Shown: in pieces, positions 8,484-18,158 of the stretch
How the letters are laid out: every line of letters starts with the position of its first letter
How positions within the stretch are numbered: the first letter of the stretch is position 1
From: an uncultured Hyphomicrobiales bacterium
GTDB taxonomy: Bacteria > Pseudomonadota > Alphaproteobacteria > Rhizobiales > Xanthobacteraceae
Length of the DNA: 64,000 nt
Direction: 5' to 3'
NCBI GenBank assembly: GCA_903839845.1
Contig: CAIMEA010000004.1
Location: 1 to 64,000, forward strand
Position numbers and translations under genes: made by a program
Notes under the pieces: model-generated
The model's input: only the letters and a program-made list of their open reading frames with translations
The model's database searches: none
What the model was told of the DNA's origin: nothing

Positions 8484-9443
8484 ATGGCCATGAAAACCGA
8501 CCATCCCGACCCTGCCCGCATCGACCAAAAGCACATCGCGGACGTACGCCGCTTCAATCGCTTCTACACGCGGCAGATCGGCGTCCTGCGCAAAAACTAT
8601 CTCGACAGTCCCTACTCGCTCGGCGAACTGCGCGTGCTGTACGAATTGTCACGAGGCGACGATCTGACGGCGAGCGACATTGCCCGCACGCTCGATCTCG
8701 ACGCCGGCTATCTGTCGCGCCTGCTGCGCGATTTCGAGAAAAAGGGCCTGATCAAACGCACGACCTCGAAACTGGATGCGCGGCAGAGCCACCTGTCGCT
8801 GACCGCGCAGGGCCGTAAGGTCTATGCGCCGGCGGAGAAACGCTCGCAGAGCGACGTCGCTGCGATGCTGGCGAAACTGGACCCGGCCAGGCAATCGGTA
8901 CTCGTCGGCGCCATGCGGACGATCGAGACCTTGCTGGAAGGCGACGCGCCCGCCGCGACCGAAAGCTATATCTTGCGGGCGCCGCGCCATGGCGACTTCG
9001 GCTGGATGGTGGCCGCGCACGCGGTCAACTACGCGCAGGAATATGGCTGGGGCGATCCGTTCGAGGGCCTGTGCGCGCAGATCGTCGCCGACTTCGTCAA
9101 TAACAACGATCCATCATGCGAACGCTGCTGGATCGCCGAGTTAAACGGCGAGAATGTCGGTTGCGTCATGCTGGTCAAGGACGCGGCGCCCGATACGGCA
9201 CGCATCCGCCTGCTGCTGGTCGATCCGAAAGGCCGCGGCCTGGGACTCGGCCGGCGGCTGACCGACGAATGCGTGCAGTTCGCGCGCGCGTCCGGCTACA
9301 AGAAAATCACTTTGTGGACGCACAGCATCCTCACCGCGGCGCGGCACATCTACCAGAAAGCCGGCTTCACGCTGACCTCGAGCGAACAGCGGCACACATG
9401 GGGCAAGGATGTGGTTGCAGAATTCTGGGATATGGAACTGTAG
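8484..9443 (+). CDS. MarR-type regulator fused to GNAT acetyltransferase
   Basis: 319 residues in two domains. Residues about 10-150 form a winged-helix MarR domain (SLGELRVLYELSRG, then LTASDIARTLDLDAGYLSRLLRDFEKKGLI with DARQSHLSLTAQGR as the wing). Residues about 160-319 form a GNAT domain with the acetyl-CoA loop LLLVDPKGRGLGLGRRLTDECVQFA and a C-terminal IYQKAGFTLTSSEQRHTWGK. Such fusions are widespread in alphaproteobacteria; the acetyl acceptor is generally unknown. The start is ATG 8484 or 8490; the longer frame upstream is a shadow of the GT2 gene. Probably autoregulated through the inverted repeat just upstream. Convergent with moaB. Confidence 0.9.
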   Translation: MAMKTDHPDPARIDQKHIADVRRFNRFYTRQIGVLRKNYLDSPYSLGELRVLYELSRGDDLTASDIARTLDLDAGYLSRLLRDFEKKGLIKRTTSKLDARQSHLSLTAQGRKVYAPAEKRSQSDVAAMLAKLDPARQSVLVGAMRTIETLLEGDAPAATESYILRAPRHGDFGWMVAAHAVNYAQEYGWGDPFEGLCAQIVADFVNNNDPSCERCWIAELNGENVGCVMLVKDAAPDTARIRLLLVDPKGRGLGLGRRLTDECVQFARASGYKKITLWTHSILTAARHIYQKAGFTLTSSEQRHTWGKDVVAEFWDMEL

Positions 9444-10007
9444 TTAGGCGGTTGTGCCTTTCGCCTTCGGCCTGCGCATATGCTCGTCGAGCCGCGGCAG
9501 AATCTCGACGAAGTTGCACGGCCGGTAGCGGTAATCGAGCTGATGCACGAGGATGTCGTCCCAGGCGTCCTTGCAGGCGCCCGGCGAGCCCGGCAGGCAG
9601 AAGATGTAAGTCGCGTTGGCAACGCCGGCGGTGGCCCGGGTCTGGATCGCCGAGGTGCCGATCTTCGGGAAGCTCACCATCGTGAACAGAGTCGAGAAGC
9701 CATCCATGCGCTTCTCGAACAAAGGCTCGACCGCTTCCGGCGTGACGTCGCGGCCGGTAAATCCGGTGCCGCCGGTCGAGATGACAACGTCGATGAACGT
9801 GTCGTCGATCCAGGCCTTCACCTTCTTGCGGATCTCGCTGACCTCGTCCTTGACGATCGACCGTTCCGCCACGACATGGCCGGCGGCACGGATGCGCTCG
9901 ACCAATGTGTTGCCGGATTTGTCGTCGGCCAGTTCGCGCGTATCCGACACGGTCAGCACCGCGATCTTGAGCGGGACGAAATGGCGCGTTTCGTCGAGAC
10001 CGGGCAT
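9444..10007 (-). CDS. moaB: Molybdenum cofactor biosynthesis protein B
   Basis: 187-residue MoaB/Mog-like protein that handles adenylylation of molybdopterin. It has the fold landmarks VLTVSDTRELADDKSGNTL near the N-terminus, VISTGGTGFTGRDVTPEAV (the molybdopterin-binding GGTG loop) and the C-terminal CLPGSPGACKDAWDDIL. The ATG at 10007 has a strong GGAGGG ribosome site, so the extra 32 codons of open frame, which run through the type B repeat, are not used. Its stop abuts the convergent MarR-GNAT stop (9443/9444). No other moa/moe genes are in the window. Confidence 0.93.
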   Translation of the reverse strand: MPGLDETRHFVPLKIAVLTVSDTRELADDKSGNTLVERIRAAGHVVAERSIVKDEVSEIRKKVKAWIDDTFIDVVISTGGTGFTGRDVTPEAVEPLFEKRMDGFSTLFTMVSFPKIGTSAIQTRATAGVANATYIFCLPGSPGACKDAWDDILVHQLDYRYRPCNFVEILPRLDEHMRRPKAKGTTA

Positions 10008-10019
10008 ATTTGACCCTCC

Positions 10020-10107
10020 GTCATGCCCGGCCTCGTGCCGGGCATCCACGTCTTTCTGAAGGCAGTAAAGCAAGTCGTGGATGGCCGGGACAAGCCCGGT
10101 CATGACG
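10020..10107. repeat. Intergenic palindromic repeat, type B (copy 1)
   Basis: Imperfect 88-base inverted repeat whose outer arms are TCATGCCCGG and CCGGTCATGA, with an inner TGCCCGGcctcgtGCCGGGCA hairpin. It fills the gap between moaB and the metallopeptidase gene. A shorter copy lies at 17061-17092. The design is typical of the short mobile-like repeats of Nitrobacteraceae/Xanthobacteraceae genomes. Confidence 0.7.
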
Positions 10108-10112
10108 AAAAG

Positions 10113-11042
10113 TTAAAGTTGCGCGTTTGCCGCGAACGTATTGCAGGCCGCGATCTTGCCGGCCTTCAGCCCGGTGGTGAACCAGCGCTGCCGCTGCTCC
10201 GACGAACCATGGGTGAATGAGTCCGGCACGACATAACCGCGCGCCTGCTTTTGCAAGCGGTCGTCGCCGATCGCCGCCGCGGTCTGCAACGCCGCCTCGA
10301 CATCGCCCGGCTCGATCGTTTTCCAGCGCTGGTCGGACTGGTTGGCCCAGATGCCGGCGAAACAATCGGCCTGCAATTCGACGCGTACCTGAATGCGGTT
10401 GGCCGCCGCCTTGCTGTCGGCCTGCTGCTGCGCCTCGTGCGCCTTCGGCAGGATGCCCAGCAGGTTCTGCACGTGATGGCCGACCTCATGCGCGACGACA
10501 TAGGCCTCCGCGAATTCGCAGGCCTTGCCGGTGCAGCCTTTGAAACGCACGCGCATGTCGTTGAAGAACGAGGTGTCGAGATAAATGCGCCGGTCGTTCG
10601 GGCAATAGAACGGCCCCGACGCCGCGCTCGCGGCGCCGCAGCCGCCCTGCACCTGGCCGGAGAACAGCCGCAGACGCGGCGCGCGATAGGTCTGGCCGCT
10701 GTCTTGAAAAACCTTGATCCAGGTGTCTTCGGTGTTGCCGAGAACCGCGGCGACGAAATCGCCTATCTGGTCTGTCGGCTTCGATGTCTTGCCGGAAGGC
10801 GGCTGAGAGGGCTGCTGATATTGCGTGCGGCTGTTGCTGACCATTTCGGCGCCGCCGATCAGAATGCTCGGATCGATACCGAAGGCCCAGCCGACCAAGC
10901 TGAGCACGACAATGGCGCCGATGCCGAGACCGCCGCCGCCGACCGGCAATCCAAAGCCGCCACCGCCGCCGCCATATCCGCCGCCACCGCCGTCGCGATC
11001 GTCTTCGACATTGTCGCTGCGGCGAAAATCATCCCATCGCAT
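10113..11042 (-). CDS. Neutral zinc metallopeptidase (YpfJ/KPN_02809 family)
   Basis: 309 residues. A charged N-terminus MRWDDFRRSDNVEDDR is followed by a glycine-rich run, one membrane segment (GIGAIVVLSLVGWAFGI) and a soluble domain with HEVGHHVQNLLG, the HExxH zinc site, plus the family blocks APRLRLF, CPNDRRIYLD and ELQADCFAGIWA. These proteins are membrane-anchored; substrates are not known. The ATG at 11042 is at the first family-like residue. It is divergent from ccrM across a 234-base control region. Confidence 0.9.
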   Translation of the reverse strand: MRWDDFRRSDNVEDDRDGGGGGYGGGGGGFGLPVGGGGLGIGAIVVLSLVGWAFGIDPSILIGGAEMVSNSRTQYQQPSQPPSGKTSKPTDQIGDFVAAVLGNTEDTWIKVFQDSGQTYRAPRLRLFSGQVQGGCGAASAASGPFYCPNDRRIYLDTSFFNDMRVRFKGCTGKACEFAEAYVVAHEVGHHVQNLLGILPKAHEAQQQADSKAAANRIQVRVELQADCFAGIWANQSDQRWKTIEPGDVEAALQTAAAIGDDRLQKQARGYVVPDSFTHGSSEQRQRWFTTGLKAGKIAACNTFAANAQL

Positions 11043-11130
11043 TTAGGCCGTCTCCCACATCGTTCGTTCAATCATCGCGTAGCTTTGCGCCCGCGTCCAA
11101 TCGGGCGTTTTCCATCCCCGTTAACGAGTG

Positions 11131-12416
<1,286 letters not shown>

Positions 12417-12628
12417 GCCGCTTCGCCTTCGTTTCCGAAACGTCAATCTATCCCCGCATGCCGCCGACGCACATGCATCGGTAGCGCCGCCGACAACACC
12501 CCCGCGAAGTTCTGTAAAAACCATAAAGTAGATTACCTAAATAACTGCTGACTTGCGGTTCCAAACATATTGCGAAGACTCTAGATGGGAGAGCTTTACA
12601 TCCATAAACAACAGACTTTCCAGGTGCT

Positions 12629-13372
12629 TTGGTGAAATTTGAACGGCAATTGGCCTGGCCTTGCCGCGACTGCGGCGTTCGCGGTTCGAGCTTCTGCAGC
12701 AAGTTGACTGACCAGGTCGACGCAGGCACGCCGACGCCAAAAGCGGAAATCCCGCAGCTCTTTTTCCACGCCGACGAGGGCGCGGTCATTCAGGAGAGCA
12801 GCACGCATTTTTTTCCAGGCCCTTACGTGCTGTGTCAGGGTTGGGCCTATCGTTTCCATCGCTTTGCCGATGGCCGCCGTCAAATTCTATCCGTGCTGAT
12901 CCCGGGCGACCTGTTTTCCGCTTTCGCGCTGTTCAATAGCCAGTCGGCCTTCTCGGTGCAGGCTGCGACCGATACGCGCATCTGCCAACTCGGCAGAGAC
13001 GCCATCAAAAAACAACTCATTGAAAACAGCGACATCTGCGAGGCGTTGGGACAACTTTGCTCGACCGAAGTCGAGGAAATGGCCACGACCTCGGTCAACC
13101 TGACCGCGCCCGAACCCAAGACCCGCATCGCCGGCTTAGTCCGTGGCCTGGTCGACCGGCTTGCTGCCCGCAACATCAGAAACGGCGCCAATGCCTACCC
13201 GTTTCCGCTCGATTCTGTGGAAATCGCCGACGCCACCGGGCTTGCGCCCGATCAGGTCCAACACGCGATTCGCAATTTGCGTGAAGAATGCATAATTGAT
13301 CTATCAGATGATGAAGTGACAATTCTCGATCATGACAAGTTCGCACAACTAGCCTTGGTGGCGTTTCGGTAA
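12629..13372 (+). CDS. Crp/Fnr-family transcriptional regulator, first of a tandem pair
   Basis: About 246 residues. An N-terminal cysteine cluster CRDCGVRGSSFC (C-X2-C-X7-C), a cyclic-nucleotide-binding-type barrel with LCQGWAYRFHRFADGRRQILSVLIPGDLF, and a C-terminal helix-turn-helix (VEIADATGLAPDQVQHAIRNLR). The four-cysteine pattern recalls oxygen-sensing FNR/FnrN proteins, but spacing differs from E. coli FNR, so an Fe-S cluster is only possible. The start is TTG 12629 or GTG 12632 with AGG upstream; no ATG fits. Its stop overlaps the next start by one base (TAATG). The recognition helix lacks the E-xx-SR of FNR. Confidence 0.85.
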   Translation: MVKFERQLAWPCRDCGVRGSSFCSKLTDQVDAGTPTPKAEIPQLFFHADEGAVIQESSTHFFPGPYVLCQGWAYRFHRFADGRRQILSVLIPGDLFSAFALFNSQSAFSVQAATDTRICQLGRDAIKKQLIENSDICEALGQLCSTEVEEMATTSVNLTAPEPKTRIAGLVRGLVDRLAARNIRNGANAYPFPLDSVEIADATGLAPDQVQHAIRNLREECIIDLSDDEVTILDHDKFAQLALVAFR

Positions 13373-14103
13373 TGACTGCAACTTCCAAGCTACCCGCTCA
13401 GAAAACCGGTTGTTCAAACTGCATCATGCGCGGCTTGGGACTTTGCACCGTCTTGATAGACATGGGCTGGGAACGCCCCTACGCGGCCGAAACGTCCATT
13501 ACGCAGAAGAAAAGCAATTTCGCCGCGCGGCGCACGATCTTTCACCCGAACACGACACTGGAAGGCGTGCCGGTAATTTGCGAAGGCTGGGCCACCAGCA
13601 TCATGAAGCTGTCGAATGGCCGCCGGCAGATTTTGTCGTTCATGGTGCCGGGCGAACTGGTGACATGCCGGCTGCTGTTCGAGCGCAAACTGCATCTATC
13701 GATCGATGCCATCACCCGGGGCAGCATTCGCACCTTCGATCTGACGCAACTGCGTGCAGCGATGACGATGTCGCCGCCGATATTCGATACGTTTCTGTCC
13801 GCATACAACGAAGAGCGGAACCGCGCCGACCAGTTGATCGCCGATCTCGGCCGGCGCACGGCGACCGGCCGCATTGCCCGCCTGATGCTCGACATCTGGA
13901 GCCGCATGGAAAAGGCCGGCAAGGTCGCGGACGGCGCCATCGAATTTCCGTTGCGCCAGACCCATATCGCCGACGCCACCGGACTGACCACCGTCTATGT
14001 CAGCAAGGTCATCAACGCCTTTCGCAATGGCAATCTGGTGGAATATTCGGAGCGCTCGCTGAAAATTCTCGATATCGACAAATTGCGCCAACTGGCGGCG
14101 TAG
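13372..14103 (+). CDS. Crp/Fnr-family transcriptional regulator, second of a tandem pair
   Basis: 243 residues, paralogous to the preceding gene along the whole length: CSNCIMRGLGLC (same C-X2-C-X7-C spacing), ICEGWATSIMKLSNGRRQILSFMVPGEL, and an HTH IADATGLTTVYVSKVINAFR. A fourth cysteine (in ICEGW) is also shared. The recognition helices differ (TTVYVSKVINAF against APDQVQHAIRNL), so target sites probably differ. ATG 13372 overlaps the upstream TAA, so it is translationally coupled. Effector unknown. Confidence 0.88.
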   Translation: MTATSKLPAQKTGCSNCIMRGLGLCTVLIDMGWERPYAAETSITQKKSNFAARRTIFHPNTTLEGVPVICEGWATSIMKLSNGRRQILSFMVPGELVTCRLLFERKLHLSIDAITRGSIRTFDLTQLRAAMTMSPPIFDTFLSAYNEERNRADQLIADLGRRTATGRIARLMLDIWSRMEKAGKVADGAIEFPLRQTHIADATGLTTVYVSKVINAFRNGNLVEYSERSLKILDIDKLRQLAA

Positions 14104-14151
14104 GTTCGGCAGGAATCGGGTGGGAAATGCCGGCCCGCCGGCCCAGATAGT

Positions 14152-14173
14152 TCTCCATCGGAATGATGGAGAG
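14152..14173 (+). promoter_or_regulatory. Hairpin covering the Shine-Dalgarno of the DUF1203 gene
   Basis: TCTCCATC (14152-14159) and GATGGAGA (14165-14172) form a perfect eight-pair stem with a five-base loop. The right arm is the Shine-Dalgarno GGAGAG, five bases before the ATG at 14179. Ribosome access would need the stem to open, by temperature, a ligand, or ribosomes arriving from upstream. Confidence 0.5.
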
Positions 14174-14178
14174 CAATC

Positions 14179-14646
14179 ATGAGCTTTAAAATATCGGGAC
14201 TTCCGGCCGAGACTTTTGCGCCGCTGTTTCGACTGTCGGACGCGGAACTCGCGGCGCGAGGCGCAAAGCGCCAGTTCGCCGACGACCGCAAGCCCGGCTA
14301 TCCTTGCCGGATCAGCCTGACGGATGCGTGCGAAGGTGACGAACTCCTGCTCGTCAATTACGAACATCACGCTGTTGAATCGCCCTATCGCATGCGGTTT
14401 GCGATCTTCGTCCGCGAAGGCGAAGAACAATATGACGCAGTCGACCGGGTGCCGGAACAACTGCGCCTGCGCACATTAGCGGCTCGCGCATTCGATAAGA
14501 GCGGCATGATGGTCGGCAACGAACTTATCGCCGGGCGCGAGGTCGAAACCGCGATTGAAAAACTGTTCGCCGATCCGCGCGCCGCCTATCTGCATCTGCA
14601 CTACGCCGCGCCTGGCTGCTATGCCGCGCTAGTCGACCGGGCGTAG
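14179..14646 (+). CDS. DUF1203 domain protein
   Basis: 155 residues, no signal peptide or membrane segment. The sequence follows the DUF1203 pattern: N-terminal FKISGLPAETFAPLF, then PGYPCRISLTDACEGDELLLVNYEHH, FAIFVREG, LRLRTLAARAFD and a C-terminal YLHLHYAAPGCYAAL. Conserved Cys and His residues suggest a small binding or enzymatic role, but no function is established. It follows the Crp/Fnr pair by 75 nt on the same strand and its ribosome site lies in a hairpin. It faces the convergent CinA-like gene. Confidence 0.88.
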   Translation: MSFKISGLPAETFAPLFRLSDAELAARGAKRQFADDRKPGYPCRISLTDACEGDELLLVNYEHHAVESPYRMRFAIFVREGEEQYDAVDRVPEQLRLRTLAARAFDKSGMMVGNELIAGREVETAIEKLFADPRAAYLHLHYAAPGCYAALVDRA

Positions 14647-14670
14647 GTTCCGGTCGCGCCGCGACAGGAC

Positions 14671-15159
14671 TCACGCCTTGGCCGACAACGCGTCCAGCAG
14701 CAGTTCAAGCGCCCGCACGGCAAACGCATCCATATTGGCGCGGCGATCGGTGCTGCCGGTCTCCAAAGTCGCGGCCTTCTCGGCGGGTCCCGCCACCGCG
14801 ACGCAAGTGTGGCCGGCCGCGTCGCCATAGCGATTGCCGGACGGCCCCGTGGCGCCGGTTTCGCTTAACGCCCACGTCGCCACCATCTTGTGCCGAAGCG
14901 TGCGGGCGCAAAGCAGCGCGTAGGCTTCGGTCGATGGACGCATACCGATCATTTCGGCGTCGCCGATACCAAGCAAAGCCGCGCGCGACGCCTTGGTATA
15001 GACAACCGCGCCGCCGATGAAATAGGCCGAGGCGCCGGGCACGGCCAGCAAGGCCACTGCGATCAGCCCGCCGGTCGAGGATTCGGCGACCGCGATTGTT
15101 TCCTTGCGCGCAATGAGAAGCGCCGCGACTTTTCCGGCAATGCTTTCGAGCTGTGTCAT
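14671..15159 (-). CDS. pncC: CinA-family nicotinamide-nucleotide amidohydrolase
   Basis: 162-residue stand-alone CinA C-terminal domain that deamidates nicotinamide mononucleotide to nicotinate mononucleotide in NAD recycling. The signature AESSTGGLIAVALLAVPGASAYFIGGAVVYT is present, with the catalytic-type Ser/Thr in AESSTGG and later GATGPSGNRYGDAAGHTCVAV. The ATG at 15159 overlaps the stop of the upstream barrel gene by four bases (ATGA), so I reject the 11 extra codons upstream. It is the last gene of a three-gene operon with the aminotransferase. Confidence 0.88.
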   Translation of the reverse strand: MTQLESIAGKVAALLIARKETIAVAESSTGGLIAVALLAVPGASAYFIGGAVVYTKASRAALLGIGDAEMIGMRPSTEAYALLCARTLRHKMVATWALSETGATGPSGNRYGDAAGHTCVAVAGPAEKAATLETGSTDRRANMDAFAVRALELLLDALSAKA

Positions 15160-15809
15160 GTGGCGAACGCCTCTCCATGTCCAAGCTGGCACAAGACGCG
15201 AAACACGCCGGTGTCGCCGTTCGGAAACTGTTCCGTCAATCGCACGCCGAGCGCCTCGGCATCCTCCTGCCGCAAGGTGTCGACCATCAGCGCACCTTTG
15301 ATCTTCCGGTCGCCGCCGCGCAGTTTTTCTTCCTGCGTCAGAGGCTGGCTCGCCGCATCCACGGCCAGCCAGATTTCGCCGCTGACGATGTTGATATCGG
15401 CGAGCAATTCGTCGAGCAGCGCGGCGAGCCGCATTTCATCGGGCGTGTCGTTGAAGCGCACCGTCACCGCATAGGCGCCGCGCATCGCGCCGCGCCGCAA
15501 GCCGCGGTGGCACAAGGTGCGATTCATGTTCTTGAAGACGTCCGACATGATCATCCTGGTCATCGGCGTCGGATTGTTCAGCCGCTCCAGATAAGGCTGT
15601 GACGTCAGGACGTCTGGGTGTTCAACCAGATAGAAATTGAAATAACCCGACGCCCCGGAGATCGCCTGATGCCGGCGGCCATAGAGAAAGCCGGGCACGG
15701 CGAGCCGCTCCTCGAGATGCTCGCCCTGAAACCAGTTGTTGAAGTCGGCGTCGCGGCCGGGCGCCACGTCATTCCAGATTGCCAGAATGCCGGGCCTATC
15801 GTTCGCCAT
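15156..15809 (-). CDS. Dimeric alpha/beta-barrel-like (EthD/DUF4286-like) protein
   Basis: 217 residues. The N-terminal block GILAIWNDVAPGRDADFNNWFQGEHLEERLAVPGF is a ferredoxin-like dimeric barrel pattern seen in EthD-type and similar small proteins, and the second half (GAYAVTVRFNDTPDE onward) looks like a diverged second copy. Function unknown; the family name is tentative. The ATG at 15809 overlaps the end of the aminotransferase gene by 14 nt and the stop overlaps pncC by four, so it is expressed with both. The longer frame upstream lies in antisense of the aminotransferase. Confidence 0.7.
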   Translation of the reverse strand: MANDRPGILAIWNDVAPGRDADFNNWFQGEHLEERLAVPGFLYGRRHQAISGASGYFNFYLVEHPDVLTSQPYLERLNNPTPMTRMIMSDVFKNMNRTLCHRGLRRGAMRGAYAVTVRFNDTPDEMRLAALLDELLADINIVSGEIWLAVDAASQPLTQEEKLRGGDRKIKGALMVDTLRQEDAEALGVRLTEQFPNGDTGVFRVLCQLGHGEAFAT

Positions 15810-17037
15810 TCTCTTGTCCCAGCTCAACATTGGCGCTACGCGCCGGCACGCCGAACTCCTTGCGACAAACGTCGGCCAAAATGGCGATGCCCTCGCGGAT
15901 TTCGTCATGCGAGGGACTGGCAAAGCATATGCGAATGCGGCTGATGCTGTGCGCCCTGTCGGTCGACCATTCCGGGCCGGGATTGATGGCGACACCGGCG
16001 GCAAGCGCGGCCGTGTAAAGCTTCAACGTATCGACATTGTCCGGCAGCTTGACCCAGAGGAATATCCCGCCTTTGGGATCGTCGAACTCGGCAGCGGTGC
16101 CGAATTGTTCGTTGAGCGTTTCCATCAAGGTCTCGAGCTTCTTGCGCAGACTGGAACGCAATGCCGGAACGTGATCGGCGAAATGCGGCGCGCAGTATTC
16201 GGCCAGCACCATTTGTTCGAGCGAACCGGAGCCGGCGTCGGTCTTCAGCGCCAGCATGCGCGACATCACGCCCCAGGGCGCGGCGATGAAGCCTACGCGC
16301 AGGGCCGGCGCGATCGACTTCGAGAATGAGCCGATATGGATGACGTTGTCGGACTTGCTGATCGCGTGGATGGCGCGCGGGCGGTCGCCGCTCCACACCA
16401 GATCGGCGTAGCAGTCGTCCTCGAAAATCGGCACGCCATATTGATCGGCGAGTTCGCACAGCTTGATGCGGCGCGCCTCGCCCATGATCGTGCCGGTCGG
16501 ATTTTGCACGGTCGGGATGGTGTAGATGTATTTCGGCTTGATGCCGCGGACTTTAAGTTGCTCGAGCGCCGCTTCCAGCACGTCCATGCGCATGCCGCCG
16601 CTATCGAGCGGAATGCCGACGGCGCTGACGCCGAGTTTTTGCAGCCGTGTCAGCGTGCCCTGGTAATTGTCCTGCTCGACGATGACGGTGTCGCCGCGCG
16701 TCAGCAGCGCCGCGTTGACCAGATCGAGCGCCTGCAGCGAGCCGGAGACAATGAGAATGTCGTCGGCGCTGCAATTCATCCGGGCGTCGCGCTTGAGCTT
16801 GGTGCTGAGAAATTCGCGTAGCGGGCGGTAGCCCTGCGGCCCGCTTTTCAGGCCATAGGTCGCCAGCGTCCGCCCTTCGCGCTCGAGCACCGATTGCGCC
16901 GCCTGCATAAGACCGGACAGCGGCACGGCGTCGGGGTCGTTATTGCCGCCGGTGAAGTTGTATTTCGGCGAACCGGTCCAGCGCAGGGCGGGCGCCGGCG
17001 TGCCTGCCGGAAACAGCGGGCTGAAGTCGAATGGCAT
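15796..17037 (-). CDS. PLP-dependent class I/II aminotransferase
   Basis: 413-residue fold-type I aminotransferase. Visible: TYGLKSGPQGYRPLREFL, SGSLQALDLVNAALL, NPTGTIM with the cofactor-contacting Asn, EDDCYADLVW, the Schiff-base lysine in IGSFSKSIAPALRVG, and the substrate carboxylate arginine in RIRICFAS near the end. It resembles the 2-aminoadipate/MocR-type aminotransferases but lacks an N-terminal GntR domain. Substrate unknown. First gene of an operon with the barrel protein and pncC; RidA, which clears reactive enamines from PLP enzymes, lies just upstream on the same strand and fits the context. Confidence 0.9.
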   Translation of the reverse strand: MPFDFSPLFPAGTPAPALRWTGSPKYNFTGGNNDPDAVPLSGLMQAAQSVLEREGRTLATYGLKSGPQGYRPLREFLSTKLKRDARMNCSADDILIVSGSLQALDLVNAALLTRGDTVIVEQDNYQGTLTRLQKLGVSAVGIPLDSGGMRMDVLEAALEQLKVRGIKPKYIYTIPTVQNPTGTIMGEARRIKLCELADQYGVPIFEDDCYADLVWSGDRPRAIHAISKSDNVIHIGSFSKSIAPALRVGFIAAPWGVMSRMLALKTDAGSGSLEQMVLAEYCAPHFADHVPALRSSLRKKLETLMETLNEQFGTAAEFDDPKGGIFLWVKLPDNVDTLKLYTAALAAGVAINPGPEWSTDRAHSISRIRICFASPSHDEIREGIAILADVCRKEFGVPARSANVELGQENGER

Positions 17038-17060
17038 AAAAATTTCCCCGCCCTCTGCGC

Positions 17061-17092
17061 CGTCATGCCCGGCCTTGTCCCGGCCATGACGA
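17061..17092. repeat. Intergenic palindromic repeat, type B (copy 2)
   Basis: Short copy of the 10020-10107 element: CGTCATGCCCGG and CCGGCCATGACG arms around CCTTGTC. It separates ridA from the aminotransferase gene. A T-run follows on the plus strand, but no plus-strand gene ends here, so I do not call it a terminator. Confidence 0.6.
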
Positions 17093-17098
17093 GCTTTT

Positions 17099-17449
17099 TT
17101 ACTTGGCCGCGACCACCATGATCTCGACCTTGTAGTCGGGCGTGGCGAGTTTGGCCTCGACGGTGGCGCGCGCCGGCGTATTGCCGGGCGAGACCCAGCC
17201 GTCCCAGACCGCGTTCATTTCGGCGAAATTGGCCATATCGGTGATCCAGATATTGGCGGTGAGAAGCTTCGACTTGTCGCTTCCGGCGGTTTTCAGGAAG
17301 CCGTCGATCTGGGCGAGGATGTCCTTGGTCTGCTCGGTGACGCTCTTGCCCTTGGGCTCATTGGCGACGATGCCGGCGAGATAAACGGTATTGCCGTGCA
17401 CCACGCACTTGCTCATGCGGGCGCCGACGTCGTGACGTTCAATGGCCAT
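17099..17449 (-). CDS. RidA-family enamine/imine deaminase
   Basis: 116-residue RidA (YjgF/YER057c/UK114) domain that hydrolyses reactive 2-aminoacrylate-type intermediates released by PLP enzymes. Features: N-terminal MSKCVVHGNTVYLAGIV, TEQTKDILAQIDGFLKTAGSDKSKLLTANIWITDM, and the active-site arginine in NTPARATVEAKLA. The ATG at 17449 has an AGGAG ribosome site eight bases upstream; the ORF extends 11 codons further without support. Lies upstream of the PLP aminotransferase. Confidence 0.92.
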   Translation of the reverse strand: MAIERHDVGARMSKCVVHGNTVYLAGIVANEPKGKSVTEQTKDILAQIDGFLKTAGSDKSKLLTANIWITDMANFAEMNAVWDGWVSPGNTPARATVEAKLATPDYKVEIMVVAAK

Positions 17450-17567
17450 AGGGCTCTCCTTTAAGACTTCGATCCGGGGCAATTCTTAGCGGTCTTTGCC
17501 GGCAAAGGGAACTCAGGCGGCCCCGGCGCTTTATACCCGCTCAGGTTCCAAAGGGAGATCTACGGCC

Positions 17568-18152
17568 ATGGGTTGGTTTTCATCCGACATCGACACTTTC
17601 GACGAGCTGTTCGTGCATACGCTGCAGGACATCTATTACGCCGAGCACCAGATCAAAAAATCGCTGCCCGACATGGTCACGAAAGCCTCCGACGCTGAGC
17701 TGAAGAAGGGCTTCCGGATGCACCTCAAGCAGACCGACGGCCACATCAAGCGGCTCGACCGGGTGTTCAAAATGATCAAGTCGGTGCCGCAGGGCACCAA
17801 GTGCCCGGCCATCGACGGTATCCTGGAAGAAGCCAGCGAAATCGCCGGCGAGATCGAGAACAAGACCGTGCTCAACGCCGCGCTGATCGCCGCCGCACAG
17901 GCGGTCGAGCATTACGAGATTACCCGTTACGGCACGCTGACGGCCTGGGCCAAGCTGATCGGCCGCAACGACGTCGCCAAGATTCTCGCCATGACGCTCA
18001 AGGAGGAGAAGGCGACCGACAAGAAGCTGGGTTCAATCGCCAAGCGGAAGATCAACAAGAAGGCGGCGATGAGCAAATTGCCGAAGCCCGACCGCACCGA
18101 GCGCGCGGAAAATGCCTTCCTCGTCGCCGCGGCGGGCATTCCAGCGATTTGA
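17568..18152 (+). CDS. Ferritin-like DUF892 (YciE/YciF-type) protein
   Basis: 194 residues, mainly helical. It starts at FSSDIDTFDELFVHTLQDIYYAEHQIKK, then HLKQTDGHIKRLDRVF and AAAQAVEHYEITRYGTLTAWAKLIG, the paired E...EH...E pattern of the YciF/DUF892 ferritin-like four-helix fold. Members are stress-induced and of uncertain metal use. ATG 17568 follows AAGGGAGA; the longer frame upstream is not used. The C-terminus is lysine-rich, then ends in ERAENAFLVAAAGIPAI. A type C repeat follows the stop directly. Confidence 0.9.
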   Translation: MGWFSSDIDTFDELFVHTLQDIYYAEHQIKKSLPDMVTKASDAELKKGFRMHLKQTDGHIKRLDRVFKMIKSVPQGTKCPAIDGILEEASEIAGEIENKTVLNAALIAAAQAVEHYEITRYGTLTAWAKLIGRNDVAKILAMTLKEEKATDKKLGSIAKRKINKKAAMSKLPKPDRTERAENAFLVAAAGIPAI

Positions 18153-18158
18153 TTGCTT

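Noticed and set aside
17061-17098. Type B repeat followed by TTTTTT as a terminator
   Set aside because: The T-run is on the plus strand, where no gene ends; both flanking genes are on the minus strand.
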